A stretch of 10,400 bases of DNA from HRBIN12 sp035762085 (GCA_035762085.1 DASTPT010000002.1:1-10400); one strand, 5' to 3'. Shown: positions 1-6,590, numbered from the stretch's first letter. Numbers and translations are program-made. The notes: generated by a model not told the origin, from the sequence alone.

Positions 1-350
1 TGGCCCCGGCCATCGCACCGCCCCTACCCAGGCACCGCCCGACGCGTCCGACCCGAGGTTCGGTCGAGCGTCGCCTCGCTGACAGCCACGCCGAGCGCAG
101 CCCAAGCGTCTCCGCCGGGCCGACGACGACCGAGTGCGCAACCGATCGAGTCGGATCCGACCGGACCGACACACGGTTCGATTCGCTGCGGCTCCCACCC
201 CGGTCCGGGAAACGGATCGGGGCGGAAACCAGAGAAGTGAGAGACCGCCGGGGCCGAGGGCTCCAGCGGCTCCTCACCCAGGAACTCATGCGCGAGTGCA
301 CGCGCGACGACGTGAACCGGGTTCTCGTCGCACTTCCTCGCTCGGACGGA
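1..350. other. gene-free stretch downstream of the pyrimidine operon
   Basis: I find no gene I can support here. The open frames are Arg/Pro-rich, lack ribosome binding sites and resemble no family I know. Positions 168-190 carry one copy of an intergenic motif (CACACGGTTCGAT core) that recurs near 6624 and 7537. On the minus strand an ATG at position 13 is preceded, about 7 bases away, by AGGGG. It could be the start of a further operon gene running off the left edge, but only four codons are visible. No convincing T-tailed terminator follows the dihydropyrimidinase stop. Confidence 0.5.
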
Positions 351-1724
351 TCAGGCGCTCAGGCGGCTCCTCGGCAGGAACCTCCCCTGCCCGGGCTTGC
401 CGCGGTACTCACCGCTCTCCACAAGCACCTGTCCGCGCTGCATCACCGTCTCTGGCAGCCCGCTGACCCTCATGCCCTCGAAGCAGGAGTAGTCCACGTT
501 CATGTGATGGGTCTCCGCGGAGATGACCCGCTCGTGCTTCGGGTCGAAGACCACGATGTCGGCGTCCGATCCCGGCGCGATCGTCCCCTTGCGCGGGTAC
601 AACCCGAACATCTTCGCCGGGGTGGTGGCGACGATCTCCACGAACCGGTTGAGCTTGATGTGCCCATCCTCAACGCCCTGGTAGATCAGGGTGAACCGGT
701 CCTCGACCGAGGGCAGGCCGTTCGGGATCTTCGAGAAGTCGTCCTTGCCGAGCTCCTTCTGGCCCTTGTAGTTGAAGGGCGCGTGATCGGTCGAGACGAC
801 GCTCAGGTCGTCCGCGCGGAGCCCCGCCCAGAGGGCCTCGTGGTGGTCGGCCGGACGCAGCGGCGGCGAGCACACGTACTTCGCCCCCTCGAAGCCGGGC
901 CGCGCCATGTCGTCGGCGCTCAGGAACAGGTACTGCGGACAGGTCTCCGCATAGGCCGGCAGCCCGCGATCGCGGGCCTCGCGGACGGCGTTCAGCCCGT
1001 CGCGCGAGGACAGGTGGACGATATAGGCGGGGGTCCCGGCGAGCTCCGCGAGCTTGAACACGCGATGCACCGCCTCGCCCTCCATCGAGGCGGGGCGAGA
1101 CATCCCGTGCCACTTCGGCTCGAGCTTGCCTTCCTCCACGTACCGATGCACCAGCACGTCGATCGGGCCGCCGTTCTCCGCGTGCATCATGATCAGGGCA
1201 CCGGAGTCCGCCGCGCGCTGCATCACGCGGAAGATCGACCCGTCGTCGAGCATGAACACGCCCGGATACGCCATGAAGAGCTTGAACGAGGTCACGCCCT
1301 CCCCCACCAGCTCGTCCATCTCCTTCAGGACCTGGTCGTTGACCTCCTTGACGATCATGTGGAACCCGTAGTCGATCGAGGAGGTCTGCGCCTTCTCGAA
1401 CCACAGGTCGAGGCCGGGCCGGAGCCCCTCCCCCGTCCCCTGCAGGGCGAAGTCCACGATCGTGGTCGTCCCCCCGAACGCGGCGGCGCGCGAGCCGGTC
1501 TCGAAGTCGTCCGAGCAGAAGCTCCCGCCGAAGGGCAGGTCCATGTGCGTGTGCACGTCCACGCCGCCCGGCATCACGTACTTACCGGTCGCGTCGATCA
1601 CCCGGTCGGCCTCGACGTGCATCCCGAGGCCGATCGCGGCCACCTTCTCGTCCTCGATGACGACGTCGGCCTCCACGGTCTCCGTCGCCGTGACGATCGT
1701 CCCGTGCTCGATCAGCGTCCTCAT
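351..1724 (-). CDS. hydA: dihydropyrimidinase / D-hydantoinase
   Basis: This is a cytoplasmic amidohydrolase that opens the ring of 5,6-dihydrouracil or dihydrothymine (or 5-substituted hydantoins) to give the N-carbamoyl amino acid. The 457 residues match the usual family length. The binuclear zinc site is complete: H58 and H60 in VDVHTH, the carboxylated lysine K148 in TSFKLFMAY, H181 in HAENG, H237 in HLSS and D313 in STDHAPF. The N-terminal beta-sandwich with MPGGVDVHTH and the C-terminal segment IAPGSDADIVVFD are typical. The ATG lies inside an ATGA overlap with the stop of the upstream amidohydrolase gene, so the two are probably translationally coupled. A GGAG stands about 9 bases upstream. 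The next enzyme of the pathway is encoded by that upstream gene, which favours dihydropyrimidinase over an unrelated amidohydrolase. Sequence alone cannot separate dihydropyrimidine from hydantoin preference. Confidence 0.95.
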   Translation of the reverse strand: MRTLIEHGTIVTATETVEADVVIEDEKVAAIGLGMHVEADRVIDATGKYVMPGGVDVHTHMDLPFGGSFCSDDFETGSRAAAFGGTTTIVDFALQGTGEGLRPGLDLWFEKAQTSSIDYGFHMIVKEVNDQVLKEMDELVGEGVTSFKLFMAYPGVFMLDDGSIFRVMQRAADSGALIMMHAENGGPIDVLVHRYVEEGKLEPKWHGMSRPASMEGEAVHRVFKLAELAGTPAYIVHLSSRDGLNAVREARDRGLPAYAETCPQYLFLSADDMARPGFEGAKYVCSPPLRPADHHEALWAGLRADDLSVVSTDHAPFNYKGQKELGKDDFSKIPNGLPSVEDRFTLIYQGVEDGHIKLNRFVEIVATTPAKMFGLYPRKGTIAPGSDADIVVFDPKHERVISAETHHMNVDYSCFEGMRVSGLPETVMQRGQVLVESGEYRGKPGQGRFLPRSRLSA

Positions 1725-2566
1725 GGCAGCAGCTCCGTCAGCTCGCCGTAGGTCTCGGGACGCCGGTCCCGCATGAACTGCCAGGTGTCCCGAACCTCAC
1801 GGATCATGTCCAGGTCCAGGTCGTGCACCAGCACCTCGTCCTCGGAGTCCGAGGCCTGCGCGACGATCTGCCCGCGCGGGTCGCAGAAGTACGAGGAGCC
1901 GTAGAAGCGCGCGCTCGACAGCGGCTCCTCGACGCCGACGCGGTTGATCGCGGCGATCCAGTACCCGTTCGCGACGGCGTGGGCCGGCTGCTCGAGCTCC
2001 CACAGGTACCTCGAGAGCGATTCGACGGTCGCGGACGGGTTGAACACGAGCTCCGCGCCCTTCAGGCCGACCTGCCGCGCGACCTCCGGGAAGTGCCGGT
2101 CGTAGCAGATGATCAGGCCGATCCGGCCGGCCGAGGTGTCGAAGACCGGGTACCCGAGGTTGCCGGGCTTGAAGTAGAACTTCTCCCAGAAGCACGGCCC
2201 GACGTGCGGGATGTGCGTCTTGCGGTACGTGCCGAGCAGGGTGCCGTCGGCCTCGATCACGGCGGCGGCGTTGTAGTAGATGCCGGTCTGGGCCTCCTCG
2301 AACCACGGGACCACGAGCACCATCGAGTGCTCCCTCGCGGCCTCCCGCATCCTGGTCATCGTCGGGCCGTCGACCGGCTCCGCCGTCCGGTACCACTTCG
2401 GATCCTGCTCGGCGGGGAAGTAGGGGCCGTGGAAGATCTCCTGAAGGCAGGTCACCTTCGCGCCCTCGGCCGCCGCCTTGGCGATCAGCCCGAGGTGCTT
2501 GTCGATCGCCTCCTCCTTCGACATGTTCGCGTAGCACTGGATCACCGCCGCGCGCACGGTGCTCAT
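1721..2566 (-). CDS. N-carbamoyl-beta-alanine amidohydrolase (beta-ureidopropionase type), nitrilase superfamily
   Basis: A 281-residue carbon-nitrogen hydrolase, expected to be cytoplasmic, that cleaves N-carbamoyl amino acids to amino acid, CO2 and ammonia. It would follow directly on the dihydropyrimidinase product. The nitrilase triad is E43 (LQEIF), K116 (YRKTHIP) and C154 (IICYDRHFP). GNLGYPVFDT, followed by the catalytic-cysteine strand, is typical of beta-ureidopropionase and N-carbamoyl-D-amino-acid amidohydrolase relatives. The frame stays open far upstream, but that part only shadows the next gene. The start is set by ATG at 2566, with AGGAGG four bases before it in the 11-base gap after the oxidoreductase stop. 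Its stop overlaps the dihydropyrimidinase start (ATGA). A role in polyamine breakdown (N-carbamoylputrescine) is possible for this superfamily, but the hydantoinase neighbour argues for carbamoyl amino acids. Confidence 0.9.
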   Translation of the reverse strand: MSTVRAAVIQCYANMSKEEAIDKHLGLIAKAAAEGAKVTCLQEIFHGPYFPAEQDPKWYRTAEPVDGPTMTRMREAAREHSMVLVVPWFEEAQTGIYYNAAAVIEADGTLLGTYRKTHIPHVGPCFWEKFYFKPGNLGYPVFDTSAGRIGLIICYDRHFPEVARQVGLKGAELVFNPSATVESLSRYLWELEQPAHAVANGYWIAAINRVGVEEPLSSARFYGSSYFCDPRGQIVAQASDSEDEVLVHDLDLDMIREVRDTWQFMRDRRPETYGELTELLP

Positions 2567-2577
2567 CGCGCCTCCTC

Positions 2578-3570
2578 TCACCTGAACGCGGGGATCAGGT
2601 CCCGTCCGAAGCTCCGGATCACCCCAGCGGGGTCGTCGACCATCGAGTAGATGTTGAACTGGTCCACGCCGAGCGCCTCGAGCTCCCGCAGCTTGGCCAG
2701 GCACCGATCGGGCGTGCCGAGCACGCAGAAACGGTCCACGACCTCGTCCGTCACGAACGAGGCGTGCTCGGCGCCGGTCCTGCCGTGGTCGGCGTAGTCG
2801 TAGTGGTCGCGCGCCGCGATGAACTCGGTCAGCTCCCGCGGGAGCTCCGTCGAGGCGTAGCGATGGACGAGGTCGACGACATGGTTCGACACCATCGCCG
2901 GGAACCAGCGGACCTGCTCCCGAGCCGCTTCCAGGTCGTTGGTCATGTACGCGGGGGCGGCGCTCATGATCTGGATGTCGTCGAACGAGCGGCCCGCCTC
3001 CTCGGCGCCTTCTCGTACGTACCGCAGCGACCACTCGATGATGTAGGGGTCTGCGAGCTGCATGATGAGCCCGTCGGCCACGCGCCCGGCCGCCCTGAGC
3101 GCCTTCGGCCCGTAGGCAGCCACCCATACCGGGAGAGTCCCGCTCGCCCACTTCAGCCGCAGCGGGGCACCGTCGTACTCGATCTCGCGCCCCTCCGCCA
3201 GATCGCGGATCTGCCGGCACGCCTGCTCCAGGTGCTCGACGGTCACGGGAGGCTTGCCGATCACGCGTCGGGCGCTGTCGCCCCGGCCGATCCCCATCAC
3301 CATGCGCCCGCCGGAGATCTGGTTCAGCGTGGCGAGCGCGCTGGCCGTCACCGTGATGTCCCGCGTAGCCGGGTTCGTCACGCAGGGTCCGATCCTGACC
3401 CGCTCCGTGTTCGTGGCGATCAGCGTGAAGACCGGGTATACGTCCTGCCACAGGACGTGGGAGTCCCAAGCCCAGACGTAGTCGAACCCGTTTTCCTCGG
3501 CCAGCTTCGCCAGTTCGACCACCCGCGAGGGTGGCGGGTCAAGCATGAACGTCACGCCGAAAGAGAGCAT
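2578..3570 (-). CDS. LLM-class F420/flavin-dependent oxidoreductase
   Basis: A 330-residue TIM-barrel enzyme of the luciferase-like monooxygenase superfamily, closest in look to the methylene-tetrahydromethanopterin reductase (Mer) branch. The segment at residues 61-98 (GPCVTNPATRDITVTASALA, then LNQISGGR and GIGRGD) is the Mer-like cofactor region. The C-terminal CVLGTPDRCLAKLRELEALGVDQF is the usual last helix of the barrel family. The cofactor is probably F420, by resemblance; FMN is not excluded. As first gene of the operon, ATG 3570 has GGAGGGG four bases upstream. It lies 11 bases from the amidohydrolase gene, so a job in pyrimidine or hydantoin catabolism is likely, but its substrate is unknown. 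I recall a TIGRFAM of F420-dependent oxidoreductases (CPS_4043 family) often found beside dihydropyrimidinases; this was not searched. A weak TAGGGT -10 lies at 3641-3646 on this strand, without a matching -35. Confidence 0.88.
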   Translation of the reverse strand: MLSFGVTFMLDPPPSRVVELAKLAEENGFDYVWAWDSHVLWQDVYPVFTLIATNTERVRIGPCVTNPATRDITVTASALATLNQISGGRMVMGIGRGDSARRVIGKPPVTVEHLEQACRQIRDLAEGREIEYDGAPLRLKWASGTLPVWVAAYGPKALRAAGRVADGLIMQLADPYIIEWSLRYVREGAEEAGRSFDDIQIMSAAPAYMTNDLEAAREQVRWFPAMVSNHVVDLVHRYASTELPRELTEFIAARDHYDYADHGRTGAEHASFVTDEVVDRFCVLGTPDRCLAKLRELEALGVDQFNIYSMVDDPAGVIRSFGRDLIPAFR

Positions 3571-3790
3571 CGCCCCTCCGCCGGTCCCTTGGCCAGCTTC
3601 GCAACATCGCCGCGGGCAAGCGGCGTCGCTTTACGGATCCACCCTAGCTCAAGCGTCCAACGGCGGGGCGTCCGGTTCAACCGTCCTTGGGCGATCGCGT
3701 CCCCTCCCGCGGTCCTCACGAAGTTGAGGCCGGCGCATGACAACGGCTTGCCACTCCGGAGCGCTGTCGACGAACCTGGTGGTGCCGAAA

Positions 3791-3819
3791 CGACACAAGG
3801 TTGCGGTCACCTAGTGTCG
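3791..3819 (-). terminator. stem-loop after the small RHH gene
   Basis: Arms at 3791-3801 (CGACACAAGGT) and 3809-3819 (ACCTAGTGTCG) pair over 11 positions with one mismatch around a 7-base loop. On the minus strand the hairpin begins 13 bases after the stop of the small RHH gene and is followed by only a short TTT, so it is a plausible but not classic terminator. Confidence 0.5.
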
Positions 3820-3832
3820 GTGAGAGCCTCGA

Positions 3833-3955
3833 TCAGCTCCCCAGGTACTTCTGCAGCGCCTCGCGAGCGACCTCACTGACCGTGCGTCCCTCGGCGACAC
3901 AGATCAATCTGCCTCCCAGCGTCAGTCGGATGACACGCGGTCGAAGCAAATGCAT
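3833..3955 (-). CDS. orphan small ribbon-helix-helix (antitoxin-like) protein
   Basis: A 40-residue protein. Residues from about 8 on read as a short beta strand (RVIRLTLG), a brief first helix and a strong second helix (TVSEVAREALQKYLGS). This resembles the MetJ/Arc (CopG/VapB-type) antitoxin fold, with the first helix apparently shortened. ATG 3955 is chosen over longer in-frame starts because GAGGGG stands five bases upstream. A possible promoter (TTGTCA, 17 bases, AACTGT) and a perfect 13-base palindrome precede it, and a stem-loop follows, so it has the frame of a real transcription unit. No toxin gene is beside it on either side. It may be a free-standing regulator or the remnant of a toxin-antitoxin pair. 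The family call rests on pattern resemblance of a very short sequence. Confidence 0.55.
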   Translation of the reverse strand: MHLLRPRVIRLTLGGRLICVAEGRTVSEVAREALQKYLGS

Positions 3956-3967
3956 GTCGACCCCTCG

Positions 3968-3980
3968 CTGTTGACAACAG
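3968..3980. promoter_or_regulatory. perfect palindrome CTGTTG-A-CAACAG, possible RHH operator
   Basis: Six-base arms around a single A, 12 bases upstream of the small RHH start and overlapping the candidate -10. This is the usual position of an autoregulatory operator for an RHH antitoxin-like protein. The binding is inferred. Confidence 0.5.
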
Positions 3981-4005
3981 TTGCCACTCATTGGGGCTGT
4001 GACAA
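3977..4005 (-). promoter_or_regulatory. candidate promoter of the small RHH gene
   Basis: On the minus strand, TTGTCA (4000-4005) and AACTGT (3977-3982) are separated by 17 bases. The -35 is fair and the -10 keeps only the A at position 2 and the final T. It fits the gene that starts at 3955. Confidence 0.4.
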
Positions 4006-4036
4006 AGGCCGACCGATCTTCGCCCCCTCTCAAGAT

Positions 4037-4053
4037 GCCCCGTCAGGCGGGGC
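4037..4053. other. GC-rich hairpin GCCCCG-TCAGG-CGGGGC
   Basis: A perfect six-base-pair stem with a five-base loop in the gap before the dehydrogenase gene. No T-run follows on either strand, so I do not call it a terminator. Just beyond it, CTCGAG occurs twice (around 4058 and 4070). Confidence 0.35.
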
Positions 4054-4177
4054 GGCCTCGAGCCTCTCCTCGAGTCTCCGGAAGCAGGCCCGTAGGTAAG
4101 CCAGGTCTTCCTCGCAGTTGCCCTCGCGCAGCCGTCCCGCGCTTGTCCGCTCCGTACCCGAACGGCCCCCAGCGCGC

Positions 4178-4189
4178 TAGGGTCCTGGC
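4178..4189 (+). promoter_or_regulatory. candidate -10 element (TAGGGT) for a leaderless transcript
   Basis: TAGGGT at 4178-4183 matches the actinobacterial TANNNT -10. Six bases later, at 4190, lies an ATG, which is where transcription would start. There is no recognisable -35 at 16-19 bases, so this would be a -10-driven promoter. Confidence 0.4.
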
Positions 4190-4213
4190 ATGGCCACGCG
4201 GAGTGACGGATGA
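4190..4213 (+). CDS. putative leaderless 7-codon uORF
   Basis: ATG at 4190 opens a reading frame encoding MATRSDG and stopping at TGA 4211-4213. The stop overlaps the dehydrogenase start codon in an ATGA (4210-4213). Its ATG sits at the expected transcription start of the TAGGGT element. Leaderless uORFs that end on the start of the main gene are a known mode of translational coupling in actinobacteria. The dehydrogenase's own Shine-Dalgarno is weak (GGAG, then GACGG, before the ATG), which fits delivery of ribosomes by the uORF. Expression is not shown, and a chance ATG remains possible. Confidence 0.35.
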   Translation: MATRSDG

Positions 4214-5196
4214 AGGCATGGGTCTATCGCCGCTATGGATCGCCGGACGTGCTGGCGTACGAGGAGATCGAGGCAAAGGTTCCTGGCGCGAAGGACATCC
4301 GAATCCGGGTTCGAGCGAGCGGCCTCAACGCGGCCGACTGGCACATCATGCGCGCGGATCCGTTCCTCGCTCGGATCGCCGTGGGGCTGCGCAAGCCCCG
4401 TCACCCGATGATCATCGGCTCGGACGTCGCTGGCATCGTCGAAAGCGTGGGCGACAAGGTCACCCGCTTCTCACCCGGCGACTCGGTGTATGTCGAATCG
4501 ATGATGATGGGTGGGTGCGCGGAACTCGTCGTGGTCCCCGAGGATCGAGCCGCGCGTATGCCCTCCGGGCTCACGTTCGAGCAGGCCGCCGCGGTGCCGA
4601 TGGCTGGCGTGACCGCACTGGTGGCGGTTCGCGACGACGGCCGCCTCCAGCGGGGCCAGACCGTACTGATCCACGGCGCTTCAGGCGGCGTGGGGACCTT
4701 CGCTGTTCAGATCGCTCGTGCGCTCGGCGGGAAGGTCACAGCCTCCTGTAGCTCGGGCGCCGTCGAGCTGGTCCGGTCTCTCGGCGCAGATGAGGTCATC
4801 GACTACACCGTCGATGATCCGATCGATGCGGGGCGCACCTATGACCTCGTCGTGAACATCGGAGGAACACACTCCCTGGGTGAGCTTCGGCGGACGCTCA
4901 ACCGCCAAGGGACCCTGGCGGCAGTCGGAGGCTCGCAGCACGGCGGGCTGCTCGGCCCCGGCAGTGTCGGCATCCGCGGGGCCCTCATCTCACCGTTCGT
5001 CAGGCAGCGGTTGCGGTCGGTCTCGGACAAACCGAACGGCCCCGATCTCGAAACCCTCGCAACGATGATCGAGGAGGGTGAGCTGACCCCGGTGATCGAT
5101 CGCACCTATCCCTTGAGCAAGACCCCCGAGGCGGTGCGCTATCTGGAGGACGGCCACCCCATGGGGAAGATCGTGGTCACGGTCGCTGATACGTGA
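4210..5196 (+). CDS. zinc-independent MDR dehydrogenase / quinone-reductase-like oxidoreductase
   Basis: A 328-residue medium-chain dehydrogenase/reductase expected to use NADPH to reduce a quinone or an enone-type substrate; it is cytoplasmic. The GroES-like N-terminal domain opens MKAWVYRRYGSPDVL and continues with VRASGLNAADWHIM and GSDVAGIVESVG, as in the QOR/zeta-crystallin group. The Rossmann motif is HGASGGVGTFAVQIAR (residues 155-170), and the C-terminus ends GKIVVTV. The catalytic and structural zinc cysteines of true alcohol dehydrogenases are absent (N40-A-A-D in place of C-x-x-D). The physiological substrate cannot be told. It stands alone on the plus strand. Its start codon overlaps a possible seven-codon uORF, and only a weak GGAG precedes it, so translation may depend on coupling. 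No clear terminator follows its stop. Confidence 0.9.
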   Translation: MKAWVYRRYGSPDVLAYEEIEAKVPGAKDIRIRVRASGLNAADWHIMRADPFLARIAVGLRKPRHPMIIGSDVAGIVESVGDKVTRFSPGDSVYVESMMMGGCAELVVVPEDRAARMPSGLTFEQAAAVPMAGVTALVAVRDDGRLQRGQTVLIHGASGGVGTFAVQIARALGGKVTASCSSGAVELVRSLGADEVIDYTVDDPIDAGRTYDLVVNIGGTHSLGELRRTLNRQGTLAAVGGSQHGGLLGPGSVGIRGALISPFVRQRLRSVSDKPNGPDLETLATMIEEGELTPVIDRTYPLSKTPEAVRYLEDGHPMGKIVVTVADT

Positions 5197-5281
5197 GCGC
5201 GAAAGCCATCGGATCTGATCACCCGAAGTCCGCGGCGTTACCGAATCGGCGGGATCCGTTACCGGCGCAGCCAGGGACTGC

Positions 5282-5485
5282 ATGGAACACGAGAAGGTTG
5301 CTCCGCTCACCCATGTTCGTTTCGCATCAGAGGGCGCACGCTCCCCCACGGGGAGGAGCGCACCCCTCACCTGGAAGGGTGAGGACGATGCGAAGACGAT
5401 CCTGCTGTTCGTGGCCATCGCACTCATGCTCGCGATCGTGGGGTACACCCGCGGCCGCGACACTACCCAAAACGGCACTCGGTAG
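5282..5485 (+). CDS. possible small single-pass membrane protein, start unresolved
   Basis: The 3' part (from about 5393) encodes a clear transmembrane segment, TILLFVAIALMLAIVGYT, followed by a polar tail rich in R, T, N and Q. Almost all its codons end in G or C, as in real genes here. The part between the ATG at 5282 and 5392 has weaker third-position bias and no Shine-Dalgarno. The only good ribosome binding site (AAGGGTGAGG) serves the ATG at 5388, which is in another frame. One extra base between 5390 and 5393 would join it to the membrane frame as MRKTILLF. So this is either a 67-residue protein or a roughly 32-residue one broken by a one-base deletion or sequence error. No family is recognised. 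Confidence 0.35.
   Translation: MEHEKVAPLTHVRFASEGARSPTGRSAPLTWKGEDDAKTILLFVAIALMLAIVGYTRGRDTTQNGTR
5341..5384 (+). promoter_or_regulatory. two hairpins, the second covering a Shine-Dalgarno
   Basis: The first hairpin is CTCCCC-CAC-GGGGAG (5341-5355). The second, CCTCACC (5365-5371) with GGTGAGG (5378-5384), places the purine-rich AAGGGTGAGG upstream of ATG 5388 in a 7-base-pair stem. Such a layout could control translation of the small membrane protein. It matches no riboswitch I recognise. Confidence 0.35.
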
Positions 5486-5522
5486 CGGGGCGGCTCCGAG
5501 CGACGGCGCCCGTGCCGCCAGG

Positions 5523-5732
5523 TTAGGAGGCCGTCGGTCGCCGGTGGGAGACCATCCGCGCCAGCACGAGTAGGCCGATGCCAAGAACGATCCCGACCCA
5601 GGGCGCCGTACTCCACCAGTGCGATGGCGCCTCGGTGATCCCGTTGGCGAGGTCCCGGAGCGTGTATCCAGCGCCGAACACGCCTACCACAACTAGGGAC
5701 AGGCCACCGACCAACAACACCCGCGTGCGCAC
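5523..5732 (-). CDS. small two-transmembrane protein of unknown function
   Basis: A 69-residue protein with two hydrophobic helices at about residues 5-24 (VLLVGGLSLVVVGVFGAGYT) and 45-60 (WVGIVLGIGLLVLA). A loop with TRDLANG-like polar residues and a WW pair lies between them, and the tail is basic (SHRRPTAS). The GTG at 5732 is preferred to upstream in-frame ATGs because GGAGGGAG stands five bases before it, while the extension is polar and unconvincing. A TANNNT element (TACCGT at 5756-5761 on this strand) could be its -10. It converges with the small membrane ORF on the plus strand; the 37-base gap contains GGCGGC/GCCGCC arms that may form a weak shared hairpin. No family is recognised. 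Confidence 0.6.
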   Translation of the reverse strand: MRTRVLLVGGLSLVVVGVFGAGYTLRDLANGITEAPSHWWSTAPWVGIVLGIGLLVLARMVSHRRPTAS

Positions 5733-6094
5733 GAGTCTCCCTCCGATCGAGTTCCACGGTACGGCCTTGTGTGAGGGAGGGCTAGCGATGTCGCGTCGCG
5801 ATTCCGTGGCGATCTCCATGTAGCGCGAGCGGCCGATACCTGCTTGGCTGACGCGGTTCACTGCGTCGGCTCGGTCGTCACCACACACGGTCTACGTCAT
5901 TGTCCATCCATGGGGGCGTCGGAATTACTGTGGAAGGCTCTCACCGCAGGTCCTGAGCTGGCCTCGTCAGTCTCGTGACGTCGCGACGCGTTCGCGCAGT
6001 AGCTCCTCCTGTCGTCAGCTGGGTATTGCCTCCATGACATGGAGCGACCTGTGCCTCGACGAAGCCCTGAGCGCCTCGCGCTGCTCGGGTTCGA
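5733..6094. other. gene-free stretch with repeat fragments
   Basis: No supportable gene. Positions 5882-5890 hold CACACACGG, and 5854-5865 hold CGGTTCACTGCG inside a GACGC/GCGTC inverted repeat. Both resemble parts of the motif seen at 168-190, 6624-6646 and 7537-7555. Open frames here are antisense or upstream extensions of neighbouring genes. Confidence 0.4.
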
Positions 6095-6418
6095 CTACCC
6101 GGCCCGTACGGCGATCCGTCCCGAGTCGTCTCCCGACCTGACGGTGAGAATCGTTGGGATGTTTGGCCCGAACCATGCCGGACTTCCCCCTCGAACCCCG
6201 AAGCTGTACACGCCTCCAGGGATCTCGGTGAAACCGTTGAGCGGTGGTCGGACCGGATTCCCTGGATCATCGAAGACCAGCGCGTCGAAGCTTCCGGCTT
6301 GAAGTCCTGTCACAGGCGTACCGGCAGCATTGGCGACGCAAACGATGATGGCGAATCCAGCCTGCGGGCCCACAGCCGGGTTCCACTTCGTCTCCGCGCT
6401 GATCCTGAGATTGGCCAT
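6095..6418 (-). CDS. hypothetical 107-residue beta-rich protein
   Basis: The protein starts MANLRISAETKWNPAVGPQA and has alternating hydrophobic strands such as FAIIVCVANAAGTPVTGLQA, then DALVFDDPGNPV and GVYSFGVRG. Segments of the type 'V.V.NAAGTPVTGL..GSFDALVF' look like one immunoglobulin-like or other beta-sandwich domain as found in surface and carboxypeptidase-regulatory repeats. There is no signal peptide and no membrane segment, so it is probably cytoplasmic or released by another route. ATG 6418 is chosen over the upstream in-frame ATG at 6520 because a strong promoter (TTGACT, 17 bases, TAGCGT) lies between them, so the longer form would start upstream of its own mRNA. Purine-rich GAGAG and AGAGG stand upstream. 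No family is firmly recognised, and its neighbours give no clue to its role. Confidence 0.65.
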   Translation of the reverse strand: MANLRISAETKWNPAVGPQAGFAIIVCVANAAGTPVTGLQAGSFDALVFDDPGNPVRPPLNGFTEIPGGVYSFGVRGGSPAWFGPNIPTILTVRSGDDSGRIAVRAG

Positions 6419-6470
6419 GGCGTCTCTCGTTTCCTCTCGTCTGGACGTGGATTCCCTGCAACGGGAACGG

Positions 6471-6499
6471 ACGCTAGGCCGGTGCGGCTGAAGAGTCAA
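6471..6499 (-). promoter_or_regulatory. strong sigma70-type promoter for the beta-rich protein
   Basis: On the minus strand TTGACT (6494-6499) and TAGCGT (6471-6476) are exactly 17 bases apart. Transcription would start near 6464, leaving a leader of about 46 bases to ATG 6418. Confidence 0.7.
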
Positions 6500-6590
6500 A
6501 CCGCTCGGTGCGACGAGCATCGTAAGTCAGCACGACGCGGCGAACAGGTAAGGGGTAATCGGCTCCGCTCCTCGGTCGCCAACGCGGAAC

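Noticed and set aside
172..190. GGTTCGATTC resembling the T-loop of a tRNA (also at 7541)
   Set aside because: The flanking bases do not form a T-stem and no anticodon or acceptor arm can be drawn upstream. Not a tRNA or a clean 3' tRNA fragment.
134..466. Plus-strand frame of 110 codons
   Set aside because: Arg/Pro/Ser-rich, no ribosome site, overlaps the 3' end of the dihydropyrimidinase.
237..1751. Long plus-strand open frame of 504 codons
   Set aside because: It is antisense to the dihydropyrimidinase, whose metal ligands are all present. The plus-strand product is His/Arg/Asp-rich with no family features.
2567..3469. Upstream extension of the amidohydrolase frame (would give 582 residues)
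   Set aside because: It lies inside the LLM oxidoreductase gene in another frame. The real start at 2566 has a strong ribosome site and the typical nitrilase N-terminus.
4043..4276. Minus-strand frame of 77 codons before the dehydrogenase
   Set aside because: Overlaps the dehydrogenase start, is Arg/Pro/Gly-rich, and has no ribosome site.
5341..5384. Mini-ykkC (guanidine-II) riboswitch
   Set aside because: The first hairpin contains ACGG, but the flanking pairs do not fit and the second loop has no ACGR. The downstream gene is not a recognisable transporter.
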